The translations under genes were made by a program, and so were the position numbers. The notes below the pieces were generated by a model. The model searched no databases. It was not told where the DNA came from and worked only from the letters and a program-made list of their open reading frames with translations. From contig OX291541.1 of NCBI GenBank assembly GCA_946406115.1, positions 19,127,908 to 19,191,907 of the forward strand: a stretch of 64,000 bases of DNA, in the 5' to 3' direction. The first letter of the stretch is position 1; each line of letters starts with the position of its first letter. Source of the stretch: Apoda limacodes (taxonomy: Eukaryota; Arthropoda; Insecta; Lepidoptera; Limacodidae). Positions 12,690-24,430 of the stretch are shown piece by piece.

Positions 12690-13490
12690 TTTTGCCAGTA
12701 CCACCACTGCGATAGACCGATAGTAACTTGGCGAAAAGTGCTAAAGAGAAAACGAATATGTACGAAGAAGGCGCTGTACCACGTACTATACCGTGGTACG
12801 GTAAGACCATGCCAGAATTCTCCATGACGCAGCGGGAGGCAAGGCGGGCGTTGCTTTCTCTAGACGATCATAAGTCGAGTGGGCCAGACGGTATACCAGC
12901 AGCGGTGCCTAAACAGTGTGCTCCTGAGTTGTGTCCTGTACTCACAAGCCTGTCGCGCTGGTCTTAAACCCTAGGCATTTTCCATCTTCATGGAAGACTG
13001 CAAATGTGCTCCTGTTGCGCAAAAAGGGTGATAGACATCGAATTACAGGCCAATCGTTATTACGTCTCCAAGGTGTTGGAGCATATAATTATCACGTAGC
13101 TTCTAAGATACCTAGAAAAATACGACCCGGTCAGTGACCGTCAATATTGCTGTCGCTTAGATCCCTCGAGTGGTGACCTCCTAGTGTATCTAACACACCG
13201 ATGGGCATGTAGCCTGGACATAGCGAAGGCGTTCGATCGGGTGTGGCATTGAGGTCTTACTAATCTTACGGACTACCCGAAGATTTGTGCAAATGGGTGG
13301 CTAGTTGCTCTTATGGCATGACATTGATTGCTGCTTTAAAAGTTGCAAGTCCAGCCTCATATCGAGTACTGCTGCTATCTCTCGGCACCCGGTCTCCAAA
13401 GCGTTAGGCTTAACGCGATACACATACGCCTGTAAGGATAGTTCAGCTTACGCTAGCCGTTCGTGCGGATTCAACGAAGAGAAAACCTAA
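12690..13490 (+). mobile_element. Jockey-like LINE, degraded copy A (RT fragments)
   Basis: Fragments in different frames match copy B downstream: REARRALLSLDDHKSSGPDG (12833-12895), then ALDIAKAFDRVWH (about 13212-13250), then GLPEDLCKWVAS. Internal deletions and frameshifts are frequent. It retains the AKAFDRVWH part of the RT palm that copy B has lost. Confidence 0.7.
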
Positions 13491-13499
13491 ACCTAAAGT

Positions 13500-15950
13500 G
13501 TAGTGTTCCTGGCGTTGAGTAAGGTTACCAGAGCTCTTTGAGGATTCGCTACGCGGACAGCGGAGGACCGGCGGTGCTTGATGCTGTCATTGCTCGGCGT
13601 AGACACGGCGTGCTGGTTCGGCGGTCAGGGAGACCTGATGAAACGGCTGACCGCTGGCCGCCCGCAGGTTGAACGGGTTCCCGAACCCAGGGATCACTTA
13701 ATCTCCGCCCTGGGAGGCTGATCCGCCAACCGGTGTAAAATCTCTAAAGTAGTAGTCGTGCCGGAGAAGGAGACCGGAGTGGACCCGGCTACAACAACAG
13801 AGGGGGATCAGGGGCCCTTCCGCCCGCCGTGCCAGCAACCGTATCATCTGTGGCGAGCTTCGGCAGTCTTAGAACAGCACCTTTTGTCCTCTAAGCTGTC
13901 TGTGCACGGACGTAACTCGACTCTTCACGCACCTGAGTTTGACGACTGACAAAGTTCTAGAGCAATATCCCACGGCAGAACTAGTTATTTTGGGAGACTT
14001 TAACGCCCACCATCGTGAGTGGCTCAGTTCTCGAACCAATAACTATGCTGGGATATCTGCTCATGAATTTGCTCTGACCTATGGATTCTCTCAGCTGGTA
14101 CTTTCTCTAACGAGAATACCAGATATAGAGGAACATACGAGCTCCTTACTGGACCTTCTGCTGACTACTCGTCTGGACGGATACTCCGTCTCAGTGGATG
14201 CTCTTCTTGGATCCTCAGACCACTGTCTCGTTCGGTCTCAAATGTCATGCTCACAATCCGATCCATCTGGGCCAACTAATTGAATTGGATTGCGAGAATT
14301 TTACGTATCGTACCCGTGGAGGCAGATCTGCTTTAACTCAGAAGATCCTGACGTCTGCGTAGCCGCAGTCACTGAGACAATCCTTGCTGGTATAGAATGC
14401 TATATTCCTAACCCGCGAGTAGCTGCCGGTGTCAAAAAACGACCGTGGTTTAATAGGTCTTGCAGAAAAGCTAAAATCTTAAGCAAACTGCATATGAGGC
14501 TTGGACCACGGCTCGTAATAATAAGGATCCGAATATTTCTGAGTTAAAACGCAAATTAAATGCTGCCTCGAGGTTCAGTAAAAAAGCAACTGCCAGAGCA
14601 AAATTCCAATTCATCGGCAAAATAGGTGGGCGACTTGCAAGCTATCCTTCTGGGAGTCGTGCTCTCTGGTCGCTTGCCAAAGCTGCCGAAGGGAACTTTT
14701 GCCAGTCGTCGTTACCACCACTGCGAAAGACCGATGGTGACTTGGCCCATAGTGCTACAGAGAAAGCCGATCTACTGGGCAGTCTCTTTGCCTCGAACTC
14801 GAACATAAACGATGAAGGCGCTGTATCACCTACTATACCGTGGTGCAGTAAGACCATGCTGGAAATATCCATAACGCAGCGGGAGGTCCAGCGGGCGTTG
14901 CTTTCTCTAGACGTTCATAAGTCGAGTGGGCCAGACGGTATACCAGCAGTGGTGCTTAAGCAGTGTGCTCCTGAGTTATGTCCTGTCCTTACGCGCCTCT
15001 TCGCGCTTTCCTACCACACTAGGCAATTTCCGTCTTCATGGAAGACTGCGAATGTGCACCCGGTGCGCAAAAAGGGCGATAGATCAGATCCATCGAATTA
15101 CAGGCCTATTGCTATTACTTCTCTCCTCTCCAAGGTGATGGAGCATGTGATCAACACACAGCTTTCACCGCTAAGGAAACTCCATTCACTGTAGTCCCAC
15201 AATTCCAGAACACTCCCTTCTCCATCTCCAAGAGCATTGGGATCCTTGCTGTCGACATCTGCAGCGATGTTCCGTTCCGAGATCATTTACAAGATAAGGT
15301 GAAGCTGGCGTCCAAAAAACTTGGTGTACTCAACAGAGCGAAGCAGTACTTCACGTCGGGGCAAATATTGTTACTTTACAAGTCGCAAGTTCGGTCCCGT
15401 ATGGAGTACTGCTGCCATCTCTTGGCGGGTGCACCCGGATACCAGCTTGGCCCTTTTGACTCGGTTCAACGACGGGCTGTGAGAATTGTCGACGATTCCA
15501 AACTCACCTGCGGTATCGAGCCCTTAAGTCTGAGGAGAGACTGTGCCTCACTGTGTGTGTTTTACCGCTTGTACAATGGGTTGTGTTCTGAGGAATTGTT
15601 CGAAATGATGCCCACGGCTACTTTCTACCATCGCACCGCTCGCCATCAGCAGGGAATTCATTCTCACACTTTAGAACCTAAATGGTCGCGTACAGTGCGG
15701 TTTCAGAGAAATTTCCTCCCGCGAACGCTTAAGTTGTGGAATGAGCTCCCTGCCAAGGTTTTCTGCAAGGATTACAGTATGAAGTTCTTTAAGAAAGAAG
15801 TTATTAGATTTCTGAAGGATCGGCAACGCGCAAGAGATACCCCTGGTGTTGCAAGCGTCCATAGGCTACGGTGACCGCTTACCATCAGGTGGACCGTAAG
15901 CTTGTTTGCCACCATAGAGCTATTTAAAAAAAAAAAAAAAAAAAAAAAAA
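13500..15950 (+). mobile_element. Jockey-like LINE, copy B with internal deletion
   Basis: A 5' region with TGATCCGCCAACCGGTGTAA (13720-13740) is followed by an endonuclease part with ILGDFNAHH and LLGSSDHCLV (13939-14283). Next is an RT N-terminal part with KSSGPDGIPAVVLKQCAPEL and NYRPIAITSLLSKVMEHVIN (14742-15194), then a C-terminal part with KLASKKLGVLNRAKQYF and FDSVQRRAVRIVDD (15299-15874). The RT palm carrying the DD active site is missing, deleted around 15180. It ends GGTGACCGCTTACCATCAGG and a poly-A run of about 24. The element is dead. Confidence 0.85.
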
Positions 15951-16290
15951 CTGTAAGACTTTTGGATATTGAATCTATATTGCCTTACGTAAACACATTT
16001 TGACGCCAATAGTGGTGCCAAAAATTGTTAGTTGTGGGGAGCGTTAAGTGAAAATTTTTACAACTTTGCTCGCCGTTACTTGCTTATTGTTTTCAATTCA
16101 TCCTCTATAAGTCTTCAATGCATAATTCTTCACAGGTCTTTGTAACATTGCTGAAATTTGTCGTCGAAACCTACTAGACTAATTTTAAAAAATAAACAAG
16201 CAAAAACACGTCTCCATTGCTTAAAGCTTAAATCCGCACTTAACCCCTTTTGTGTTTATTTAAGATTGCATTATGGTTGCCATACTCAGA
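15951..16290 (+). repeat. Interspersed repeat family X, uninterrupted copy
   Basis: Contains GGAGCGTTAAGTGAAAATTT, CTTTGCTCGCCGTTACTTGC and AACACGTCTCCATTGC. An inverted copy occupies 62400-63590 and is split there by a 912-bp insertion. The site of that insertion is intact here as CCTACTAGAC near 16169. The LINE poly-A ends exactly where this repeat begins, so the LINE may have inserted in it. Confidence 0.7.
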
Positions 16291-17275
16291 AATACAAAAA
16301 AAAATTAAAGGTAAGTAAAAAAAACACATCTCATTTCTAAGTATGTTACTCACTGTAAATTATATGAAAAACTACTTTATCAAAGCGTTATAATCTTAGA
16401 TATAACAGAAGCATCCTGTTTTAGTCAATAAGTAAAATTGGTGTTGCATTTGGATTACCTGTGAGTCTGTGACTGATTTTTAGTTATGGCAGAAAACTGC
16501 TTATCAATATTATCCTTATTGTAACATCTTAGGTACTGTTCCATCTGTTCATCTCAATGAGAGAAAAGTAATTATGTATAACAAAAGGAATTATGTCAAC
16601 TAACTATGTCATAATTTGTATATGATTGAAATCATTGTTATTTCCTCAGATTTTCCTAGAAATAATTAATAAAATATATAACTCATTAAATATCAAATCA
16701 ACTTGATTGAAGTATGAAAACTTTACGAAGGCATTCACTACAAATTAAACGGAAAATAGCTCTAAATGGTCTTACACTAAATACGAACTTAACCGAACGT
16801 ACTTATAGATTTTTTTTCGAACGTAGATGAAAACACTGTAACTGTCAATCCAAAGGAAAGAAATAAAATTAAAAAAAAATAAGTTAATGATAATCTGTGG
16901 TTAGGATCACAGATAATAGTATGGTTAGGATCACCGTGTGTTCTCGCAGGAACAACAGCTTGGAACACTAAAAAACCTTATTTGATTTTAGACTTTATTT
17001 GTATAGAAATAAGGTCGCTTTACGATTAAGGTATAATAGTTTAGTTATGTAATACGAGACTGTGGCGCTAGTATAGGCGGAAGTTCCCAAGATTAAAAAA
17101 AAAAAAGGCGCCATTATAAAAAAAAACGTTGGCGCGGTTTTGTAAATTAGATTTGCGTAAGTTTTTTAATATTAACTATAAATTTGATATTATTAACGTT
17201 GACAAAGTGATAAAGCATGAATAATTTGTTTTTTGTTATTGTTTGTTATAGATTTGGAACATATAATTGATAACA
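16291..17275. other. No recognised gene; possible upstream region of the THAP exon
   Basis: AT-rich sequence. Just before the THAP exon, short GC-richer patches (for example GGCGCTAGTATAGGCGGAAG near 17063) could be promoter sequence. This is weak inference. Confidence 0.25.
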
Positions 17276-17539
17276 ATGAGTAGAATTAAGTGTTGTATAA
17301 AAAACTGTGACTCCAATGGTCAAACTAAAAATATTTATCTTCATGCTTTTCCTTCGGTGGGATATAAACGAATTCTTTGGTTAAAAAACATAGGTGATAA
17401 TAATTTATATTCATATAATGCAAAACAACTACATACCAAAAAAGTATGTAGCAAACATTTTGAAGAAAAATTCTACGAAAATGGAAAACTTAATTATGTT
17501 TACGCAAGACGGAAGGATATCCAAAAAATCAACCAGAAA
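17276..17539 (+). CDS. THAP-domain protein, first coding exon
   Basis: The exon reads MSRIKCCIKNC, then LHAFPSVGYKRILWLKNIG, then KKVCSKHFEEKFY. This is the C2CH zinc-binding pattern of THAP domains (Cys-x4-Cys, a central Pro and Trp, then Cys-x2-His-Phe), about 88 residues. THAP domains bind DNA in transcription regulators and in P-element-type transposases. The exon ends at a strong donor AAA|GTAAGT, phase 0. The Met at 17276 directly precedes the domain; an in-frame Met lies three codons before it. I cannot tell a host gene from a domesticated or transposon-borne copy. Confidence 0.6.
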
Positions 17540-17579
17540 GTAAGTTACCTAATATAATCCAATAGGTTACTATTTCTTA

Positions 17580-18160
17580 CGGCAACTAAAGAAGTTTGTT
17601 ATAGCAAGCTATAGATGCTGCTATGGTTTGTTCGTGAAATTCGTTTATAGTTACTCCGCGGATTTTTTTTTTAATTTAGGTAGCCCTAAAAGTAGCCTTT
17701 TTTCTTCTCCATATCTTCAAGTACGTCTGCTCCATTGCGGCAGGATTGAGTAACTAATGTTTTAGTCATTCTCGAGGACACTTTTTAATTTTCCAAGATG
17801 AAAAATAGTCTACGTCCTTCCCCGGCTCTTAGGTTATCTCTATACCAAATTTCATCTAAATCGGCTCGGTTGAAGTGTGATTGAGTAACAAACAACCAAA
17901 CATCTTAACTTTCCCATATATAATAATAATGTGCTCCACCCGCCCTAAATTTGGTTATCGGCCTTAGATTCTTACGCCAACTTCTTAATTATACCTACGA
18001 ATGAAGTTTGCTATACCAAGCTAAAGTTCGTTTAGGCTCGGTTATAATTATTCCCGAGACAGACATACAGAGTTACTTTGGCATTTATAATATCAGTATA
18101 TATATGGAAGTATGGATATATTTTGGCATATTAATATATATTATAGCTACGTGTTTAATG
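17580..18160. repeat. Degraded Helitron-like repeat pieces
   Basis: Phrases such as CCAAATTTCATCTAAATCGG, CACCCGCCCTAAATTTGG and ACGCCAACTTCTTAATTA recur in the CTAGT-ending Helitron-like family elsewhere in the window. Boundaries are unclear. Confidence 0.4.
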
Positions 18161-18169
18161 TGCTTGATG

Positions 18170-18338
18170 ACCGATATCTCTATTACATAATATATTGCTG
18201 TTTTTGAAGATATCCTTATAAAATTATAACTTTTGGATAAAGTTTTGCCGTAGTAGTAGTAGAAAATTTATCCAAAAGTAATAATTTTAAAAAGAAATCT
18301 TCAAAAATAGCAATATATTATGTAATGGAGATATCGGT
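18170..18338. repeat. Long near-perfect hairpin (fold-back element)
   Basis: Arms of about 75 bp face each other: ACCGATATCTCTATTACATA at 18170 pairs with the reverse complement ending at 18338, and TTTTGGATAAA pairs with TTTATCCAAAA by the loop, which holds (GTA)n. The G/A mismatch in CTCTATTA versus CTCCATTA and a few indels are the only differences in the outer arm. Non-coding MITE-like or hairpin-RNA-like. Confidence 0.75.
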
Positions 18339-20232
18339 ATAAGTTATCTATTAAGCTATAAGGACGAATAATAAGCAGACCCTTATTCTTATGGTTTCCC
18401 AATGTCTGTATGTCACTTCGTCCGTTTGTATGGAAAAACTAATTTTATTTCGAGACAATTATTAATGACCACAGTGTTGAAATGTCATTGTTCTGTGTCC
18501 ATAGAATATTTTGCCTTAAAACAGTCATGAAAAAATTGCTTTCTGTGTTCCAAATGATATGTGTTTATCAGTAAAATTCTGTAGATTTATAACTAAAATA
18601 TTTTGAGATTTTTACGTCATAATTATAAACTTAAAACAGTTGTTCACAGTCCGTACAGCCTCCAGAAATAATAATAGTATAAAATAGTATATAACCAATA
18701 TATAGCCAATAATGACTGCCCCAAATATCCGTATACCATACAGTACTGGTCGCAACCAGAGTCGAGACAACTTTATAATAACATAATTAGCGGGCCCTTA
18801 CCGGAAATCGAACCCGAACTTCGACAGTCGCCTGTTCTACCACTGCAATGCGCCATTCGGTCCTCTACTCCACTATTAAATTAAGGCTACGTTTTGCACA
18901 AGGTAGAATGCAAGTGGTTTTGGGTCAAAATATTTTTACTGACTTACTCATAATATTTTTCCACCTATATTTGCAGACGGGTTTTCTTACAGCTTTTTGG
19001 TTTTGCAATTTTGCCCTGTGTCAATTTTGTTCAGCCTGATATTAAGTAACTAATCTAGTCTAATAAGTAACTTTGTAATTCGGCGAAAATGAAGATCCTT
19101 GTCCACATTGGTTGCCATAGTTTTTTGTGGCCGGGCGGCAGCTCTTCAGAGGCTTGGAGATATATCTCGAGGGCACAGATTTTGGAATCTGCTGAGGATC
19201 ATAGTATAACTGAAATGTTAGTTGATTTACAGGCGAAGTATATAGGCGAAGTATATATATAGATAGTCGTAAAAATATTATACCCACTGTAAAAAATCGT
19301 ATCTGTACAAAAATACCCTGTACGTAGTAAATAAAATTAGCTCATCGTGTAGGAATGTAAAAAATTTAGAATGATTATGTCATATCTTTAAACGTATTTA
19401 AATTTATTGTTTCAGAGTGGCTATCGTCGGTTAGAGTAGGTTTACATATGATTTAGAGATAACATCTTGTCCAAAAAACTACACGTCGAAGGTGACTTTG
19501 AATTGGTTGCCTAGTCAACATGGAAGAGTCCATATCACAGAATAAAGAACTAGTAGTAAAAAGTATTAGCTTATATATTGGTGTTGGCACTTGCAACTGT
19601 GTATTTTCTATCTCCACAAGATGGTTCACATCCACAGGCACCATATTTAAGTCAATATAAGCAAATATTGATACACAAAATTTAATTGTATGTCCTGAGT
19701 TACAATGTCACTTTATAAAGTTTATGCCGTGCAAACTCATTGTAACTCAGAAAAGGTAATAAAATGAAAGTACTTATAGCACATTAATCATACAGAAATA
19801 TAAAACATTCCTTTTTGAACATTTTTTTTAGTTTGAATGGCATTAGGACGTAACAGACGTCACTAAGAATTTTTTGAAACTTCGACGCGCTCTTCTGTAA
19901 ACTTACGACAAATGATTTACGAAGTTTTGCCTTGCAGGTGTCGCTATAATCATTGCAAGGTTGAATCTTGTATGGTAATTTACGATAGAGAACTTTTTAA
20001 GATTATTAGGAGAGATAAGTTTGTAAGAATTTGATTAATTTTGTTACAGTCCTGAGTACACTTTTTGACGTGAAAAAAACATAAGTAATAGTACAAACCT
20101 TATTTAGGTGAATTTGCTAATATGAATTATCATATTATCAATTTAGGTATATTATACAGAAAATACACAACATTTTAAAAATAGCTAGTCTATTAGTAGC
20201 TATTAATAAATAATTGTTTATTAACATTTTAG
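18339..20232. other. No recognised gene
   Basis: AT-rich sequence. A small hairpin sits at 19695-19750, with 13-bp arms CTGAGTTACAATG and a 30-nt loop. A tRNA-like patch on the minus strand (18783-18866) is listed separately. Confidence 0.35.
18783..18866 (-). repeat. tRNA-like SINE head
   Basis: Minus-strand sequence has TTGCAGTGGTAGAAC (A-box-like) and GGGTTCGATTTCC (B-box-like). The acceptor ends do not pair, so it is a tRNA-derived repeat rather than a working tRNA gene. Confidence 0.45.
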
Positions 20233-20328
20233 AAATCTCTTTTGCACGAAGAGGAAACAAAAAATATAAGCCTGTGCCTAGGTATGATGATACTCAAAAA
20301 AAAAATAACTACAGATATTTTGTATTAG
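20233..20328 (+). CDS. Possible second exon of the THAP gene
   Basis: Acceptor ATTAACATTTTAG at 20232 is followed by a 31-codon open frame, KSLLHEEETKNISLCLGMM and onward, ending TAG at 20328. Phase 0 matches the donor at 17539. A weak donor CTAG|GTATGA inside could make it an internal exon. There is no family resemblance, so this is a guess from phase and splice signals. Confidence 0.22.
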   Translation, partial: KSLLHEEETKNISLCLGMMILKKKITTDILY

Positions 20329-21286
20329 AAGGTATTGTCTAACATTCTTTATCATTTCAATAATCTTACACGAATATTGTTTTAAAACATTAATGAAAGT
20401 TCAAACTATACTATATATTACATTGAAGTTTTAGTTTAAAACTAAACAAAAACTTTCGTAAATGGTCTAATAATTATTAATTGCAGCCTAAGTAATTAGC
20501 TTAAGAATTTAAGAAAATCGAAAATAAATGTACATTTCATGAATATTTATGAATAAACAATGTCAACTTTGAGAACGTTGTTTGATTTTACGTCCTTTGG
20601 TCTATTCTTCGTAGATGAACAACAATATAAATATTAGTCTGGGATGGAACTTGGTATCTATAAAGCCACATTAGAAAAGTAATTTATAAGCTGGCTAGTA
20701 ATAATTGAATTTAAGAAAAAAAAAATCCTTTCCGTTTTGCGCACTAGCGCCACGCACTCGTATTACAGAACTAATCTTAGTGTTCCAGTAAATGTATGGG
20801 CCGTTGCCTATCTGTACTATATGTATATAGTACTGAACTTGCATATCTATGGTTAGGATCACTTGAGTTTGATGATAACTTTTGAATAATTTCTGCAAAA
20901 TCATCCTTTGAATTAGGTTTATTGTATTTCTTTTTAGAAGTTTTTCTAGATATTATTATTAGAAAACAAACAAGTTTACTGTATTTACAGAAAATTCATT
21001 TAACGCAAAGTTTAAAAAAAGTTTGCTGTTGTAACTTTCCATAACTTCACCCATCTAAAATATAAAAATTCAAATAATTGAAAAATTAGAAACCAAAAAT
21101 TTTTATTTGTGCCTATAAATAGCTTTTGATCACTACTACTTCATAATGACTTTGGGTAAGTTTCAATGACAATTTTAATGTTTCGTACGATGGAGCTCTA
21201 TTACTAAGCCTTAGCCAGATGCGCTCTATCTTTTAAACAAAAGGAGGTAGAAGTCCTAAAAAATTTACAAAATATGTGTTATTATG
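20329..21286. other. No recognised gene
   Basis: AT-rich sequence without recognised ORFs or repeats. Confidence 0.3.
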
Positions 21287-21699
21287 GCATATTTTCTAAT
21301 AAAATGTAAGATTGCCTTAAAGAAATTTAAGATGGTCTCCTTATAAGAAACATATTTTTGTTATATTTGCTCCATTGTAATAAGAGTAATTTACTAATAC
21401 AAGCTTTAAACTTATAACTCATAGGTAGGTATAATACCAACAATACCTAATTATTTACAGTTTTAAGCTTAAGGTCACTGCTTTTGTCATGCATATTTTC
21501 TAATAAAATGTAAGATTGCCTTAAAGAAATTTAAGATGGTCTCCTTATAAGAAACATATTTTTGTTATATTTGCTCCATTGTAATAAGAGTAATTTACTA
21601 ATACAATACAAGCTTTAAACTTATAACTCATAGGTAGGTATAATACCAACAATACCTAATTATTTACAGTTTTAAGCTTAAGGTCACTGCTTTTGTCAT
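21287..21699 (+). repeat. 204-bp tandem duplication
   Basis: Copy 1 is 21287-21490 and copy 2 is 21491-21699. They appear identical apart from a 5-bp insertion (ACAAT) in copy 2. Non-coding; a recent local duplication. Confidence 0.9.
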
Positions 21700-21758
21700 G
21701 CATGTCATGGACCCTGTTGAGGCAAGTAACCAACTTCAAAACCAGCACAAAACTTCCA

Positions 21759-23517
21759 GGTAAAATTGCACTTTGACTATGATGTTTATTTTTGCTTGAA
21801 ACAGTATTTTAATGATTGCAGGGCCTCTCAATGCGTATAATTGAAAACAAAAATTTTTTGGTCAACCATAGTTTTTTTGTAAAAAAATTCAAAAGTAATT
21901 GAAATTTGTATCAAACGAATCTTCACTTTTTTAAGATAAAATTGATTTTAAAATAAATATCACGATTCACACAAATCGCTACGTCATAAAACTCTCCTGT
22001 TATGACAATAAACTTATGATTTTTGTTTACCAATATATTTTTTAGTAAAACGCATTTATTTATGAAAATGCTAAAATAAAGTAAATATTTTATTTTTTAT
22101 CATTGTGCAGAGAAGTTCAAGGACTTAGCAATACAGACAAGTCAAGGTCAACACATTTAAAGAGTCGAAATTTTTTGTCGAAAATTTAATTTAAATAACA
22201 ATGAAGCATTTTTAAATGTAAAATTAAAAACATAAATTCGGCGGTACACAATAGTGATATGTAAAAAAATTAAATCATTTAATTTCAAAAATAATTTTTA
22301 CTGCAAACAATATAAACTTATCAATGATTATTATTTTGGTCGATATAATAGTCCTGCAGCTATCCAGAACTCGTGAAAGCATTCGCCTACAAGTTTATAG
22401 ACTGCCGAAATCTCGCTTCTGCTAAATATCCAATAAAATGTGCTTTGCGGTGGCCATATTTCGGGACATTTGAGCGAATGTCACACCAAAGCCTCTCTGT
22501 GTTTTGAGTATGGGCCCCAGTTTCGGGATCCACAAAATTTAGACTATGGTTAACTGTTAAATGAGTAAACCCTTCTTCAGTTAGGCACTCGTATGCCTTC
22601 CAACAGTCACTGTATATCACTGAGCCCGGCTTAATGTATTCTTTGATTATTTGTATCAAAGTTTCTTTAGTGCCGTTTTGAACAGGCACAAAAAATTGTT
22701 TATTTTTATTTTCCCCCTCTGCGCCTCCGAAAACCCACTTTCCTTCAATAACGTTTCCCCTATTGTATTTTTTTTTTTTTTAGTACCACTAAGTCATATA
22801 ACTCAGATGTTTAATTCACGAATAAATCCTGTCCTGGCGCTCGCTGGCCGCTGTGCCAAAGTAGAATCAATCACGTTTGTAAAAAATGACAGTTTACGGT
22901 ATTTTTTTTATTGTGGAGGCACACCGACAAAAACTGTTCATAGTGATATTTTAACTAATAAAATGAATTAGGACACAATTAATTTCTGAAAAATATGCTT
23001 TATCTTAGTCAAAGCGCAATACAGCGTACATATTGGCTAAAAATAAAGTCTGATGTTTGGTTTTTTGGTAAGTATACATATATCTGGCTGTATGAAAAAC
23101 CTTTCCCTTTCTTTAAAAGAAAAAATCAAACCAAAAAAAGGTAACTATTGTTTTTGTTTGAGCTTTTGGTGTTTGGTTTTATTATAACATCATTTTATTA
23201 TTAGAGGACTAAGTATTTGAAATTTTTAGTGGCAAACAATAATTGAAATCAATAAAATTAGTATGTACTCTTTTTGTGCAACAAGAATTACTATCAATGT
23301 ACAGTGTTTTCTCATTGCGTTAAAGAATCAATAGTAAGATTATTGTTCTTTCTTGTCAAGATTTGTTAGTAAATTTGGTGACTTTTTAATTTTATTTACA
23401 AAAACTATGATCGACCGCCAAATTTCTGTTTTCAATTGTACACATTGAGATGCATTACTATCATTCAAAAATTATTTTAAGCAAAAATATGCTACATAGT
23501 CAAAGTGCAATTTTACC
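21759..23517 (-). mobile_element. Merlin-type DNA transposon, nearly complete
   Basis: Both ends carry GGTAAAATTGCACTTTGACT in inverted orientation, and similarity continues inward for about 150 bp. The flanks 21751-21758 (AACTTCCA) and 23518-23525 (AACTTCCC) form an 8-bp duplication with one mismatch. Inside, on the minus strand, lies a DDE transposase of the IS1016/Merlin (ISXO2-like) type. GG-starting ends and an 8-9-bp duplication are known of Merlin elements. Confidence 0.85.
22387..22770 (-). pseudogene. Merlin transposase (ISXO2-like DDE domain), broken
   Basis: The minus-strand frame reads KYNRGNVIEGKWVFGG, FFVPVQNGTKETLIQII, PGSVIYSDCWKAY and NTERLWCDIRSNVPKYGHR, which are the ordered motifs of the ISXO2-like transposase domain, with the Asp of YSDCWKAY as a catalytic residue. 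The frame ends at 22387. A neighbouring frame continues with ECFHEFWIAAGLLYRP, so a frameshift near 22390 removes the C-terminus. A poly-A/T run near 22770 and stops upstream remove the N-terminus with the first Asp. It cannot make an active enzyme. Confidence 0.8.
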
Positions 23518-23760
23518 AACTTCCCAAACATCGTTGCAAATGTGGGAAATTAAGACAAGTGCCTCCAAGTCCGATCTCAAAACCTTCATTGTCTGCCAGT
23601 AAACTTTGAAGAAACCATCCTCCCTTAGACTCACTGTGTCAAATACATTGGCTTTCACCTGAGCCAATGGCTTACCAGTAGAGATCACATCAACTTAAAA
23701 CAAGATAAAATCTATCTAGGGTTTAGGAATCTGCTTTGCTCTCAGAAAAGTTATCTGCAT
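23500..23760 (-). other. Unrecognised open frame next to the Merlin right end
   Basis: The minus strand is open through ISTGKPLAQVKANVFDTVSL, FFKVYWQTMKVLRSDLEALV and ISHICNDVWEV; the last residues run into the Merlin repeat. With the element removed the frame would read on into 21750 and stop soon. I do not recognise the protein. It could be an old exon or transposon piece. Confidence 0.25.
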
Positions 23761-23829
23761 ATTATTATTAGCAGCATATAATAAAAATGGAATCAATTTT
23801 GAATGACTGCAGAGAGTCTATTATAATAT

Positions 23830-23940
23830 ATTAAGAATGATTGCAGAAGCTCCCTGGTATGCCCGGAATAAGGAAATCCACTCTTTCAGCAGTCAGTTGG
23901 GTTTTGTAATCTTAACTGGACCCCTTGATATCATAATTTT
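23830..23940 (+). pseudogene. Jockey-type RT C-terminal remnant
   Basis: The frame reads MIAEAPWYARNKEIHSF, resembling the APWYVRN.DIHRDL motif after the RT domain of Jockey-clade LINEs. About 35 residues only. Confidence 0.45.
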
Positions 23941-24430
23941 CAATAAATAAATATACTATTATAATACTTACAAGGGAAATAAATATATTAAATTTTTTAT
24001 TTGATTTTTGTTTTGTATTTATGGTCAGAGTAACTAAAAGGGGTGCAAGGGAACTAAAATATTTATATTAATAAAGAAAGGTAAAAGTAAAAAAGAGCTA
24101 TTATTTCTTTCAGTTTTCATTACACTTGTCAGAATATAACTGTTACACCAATGGTGGTAGTTTATCTCAATGTGTGACACTTATTTTTAAATGCTAAAGA
24201 TAGCCAATAATATATTCAATCAATATTATAAAAAAATGTGTTTGTTGCATCACTCTGGTTAGGCTGTATGCACATCAAGACAAGACTGACTTAAGACTAA
24301 CTCTATGGAAATATATATGCAGATACTTGCAACATAGTATTCTCATTAACAAAATAGATTAACCAAACTGCAACAGATCTTACTTAGTCTAAGAGGTCAC
24401 TTTGAGGCCTTGTCGTTTTAAACCACTTAC

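Noticed and set aside
13201..13260. Functional reverse transcriptase in the Jockey-like region
   Set aside because: The palm motif is an isolated scrap with stops and frameshifts, and the DD motif is absent.
18783..18866. Candidate tRNA gene
   Set aside because: Boxes A and B are visible but acceptor and anticodon stems do not pair; it is better called a SINE head.
22651..22971. 106-codon + strand open frame
   Set aside because: It lies antisense over the Merlin transposase and its upstream part, with low-complexity Phe/Leu runs.
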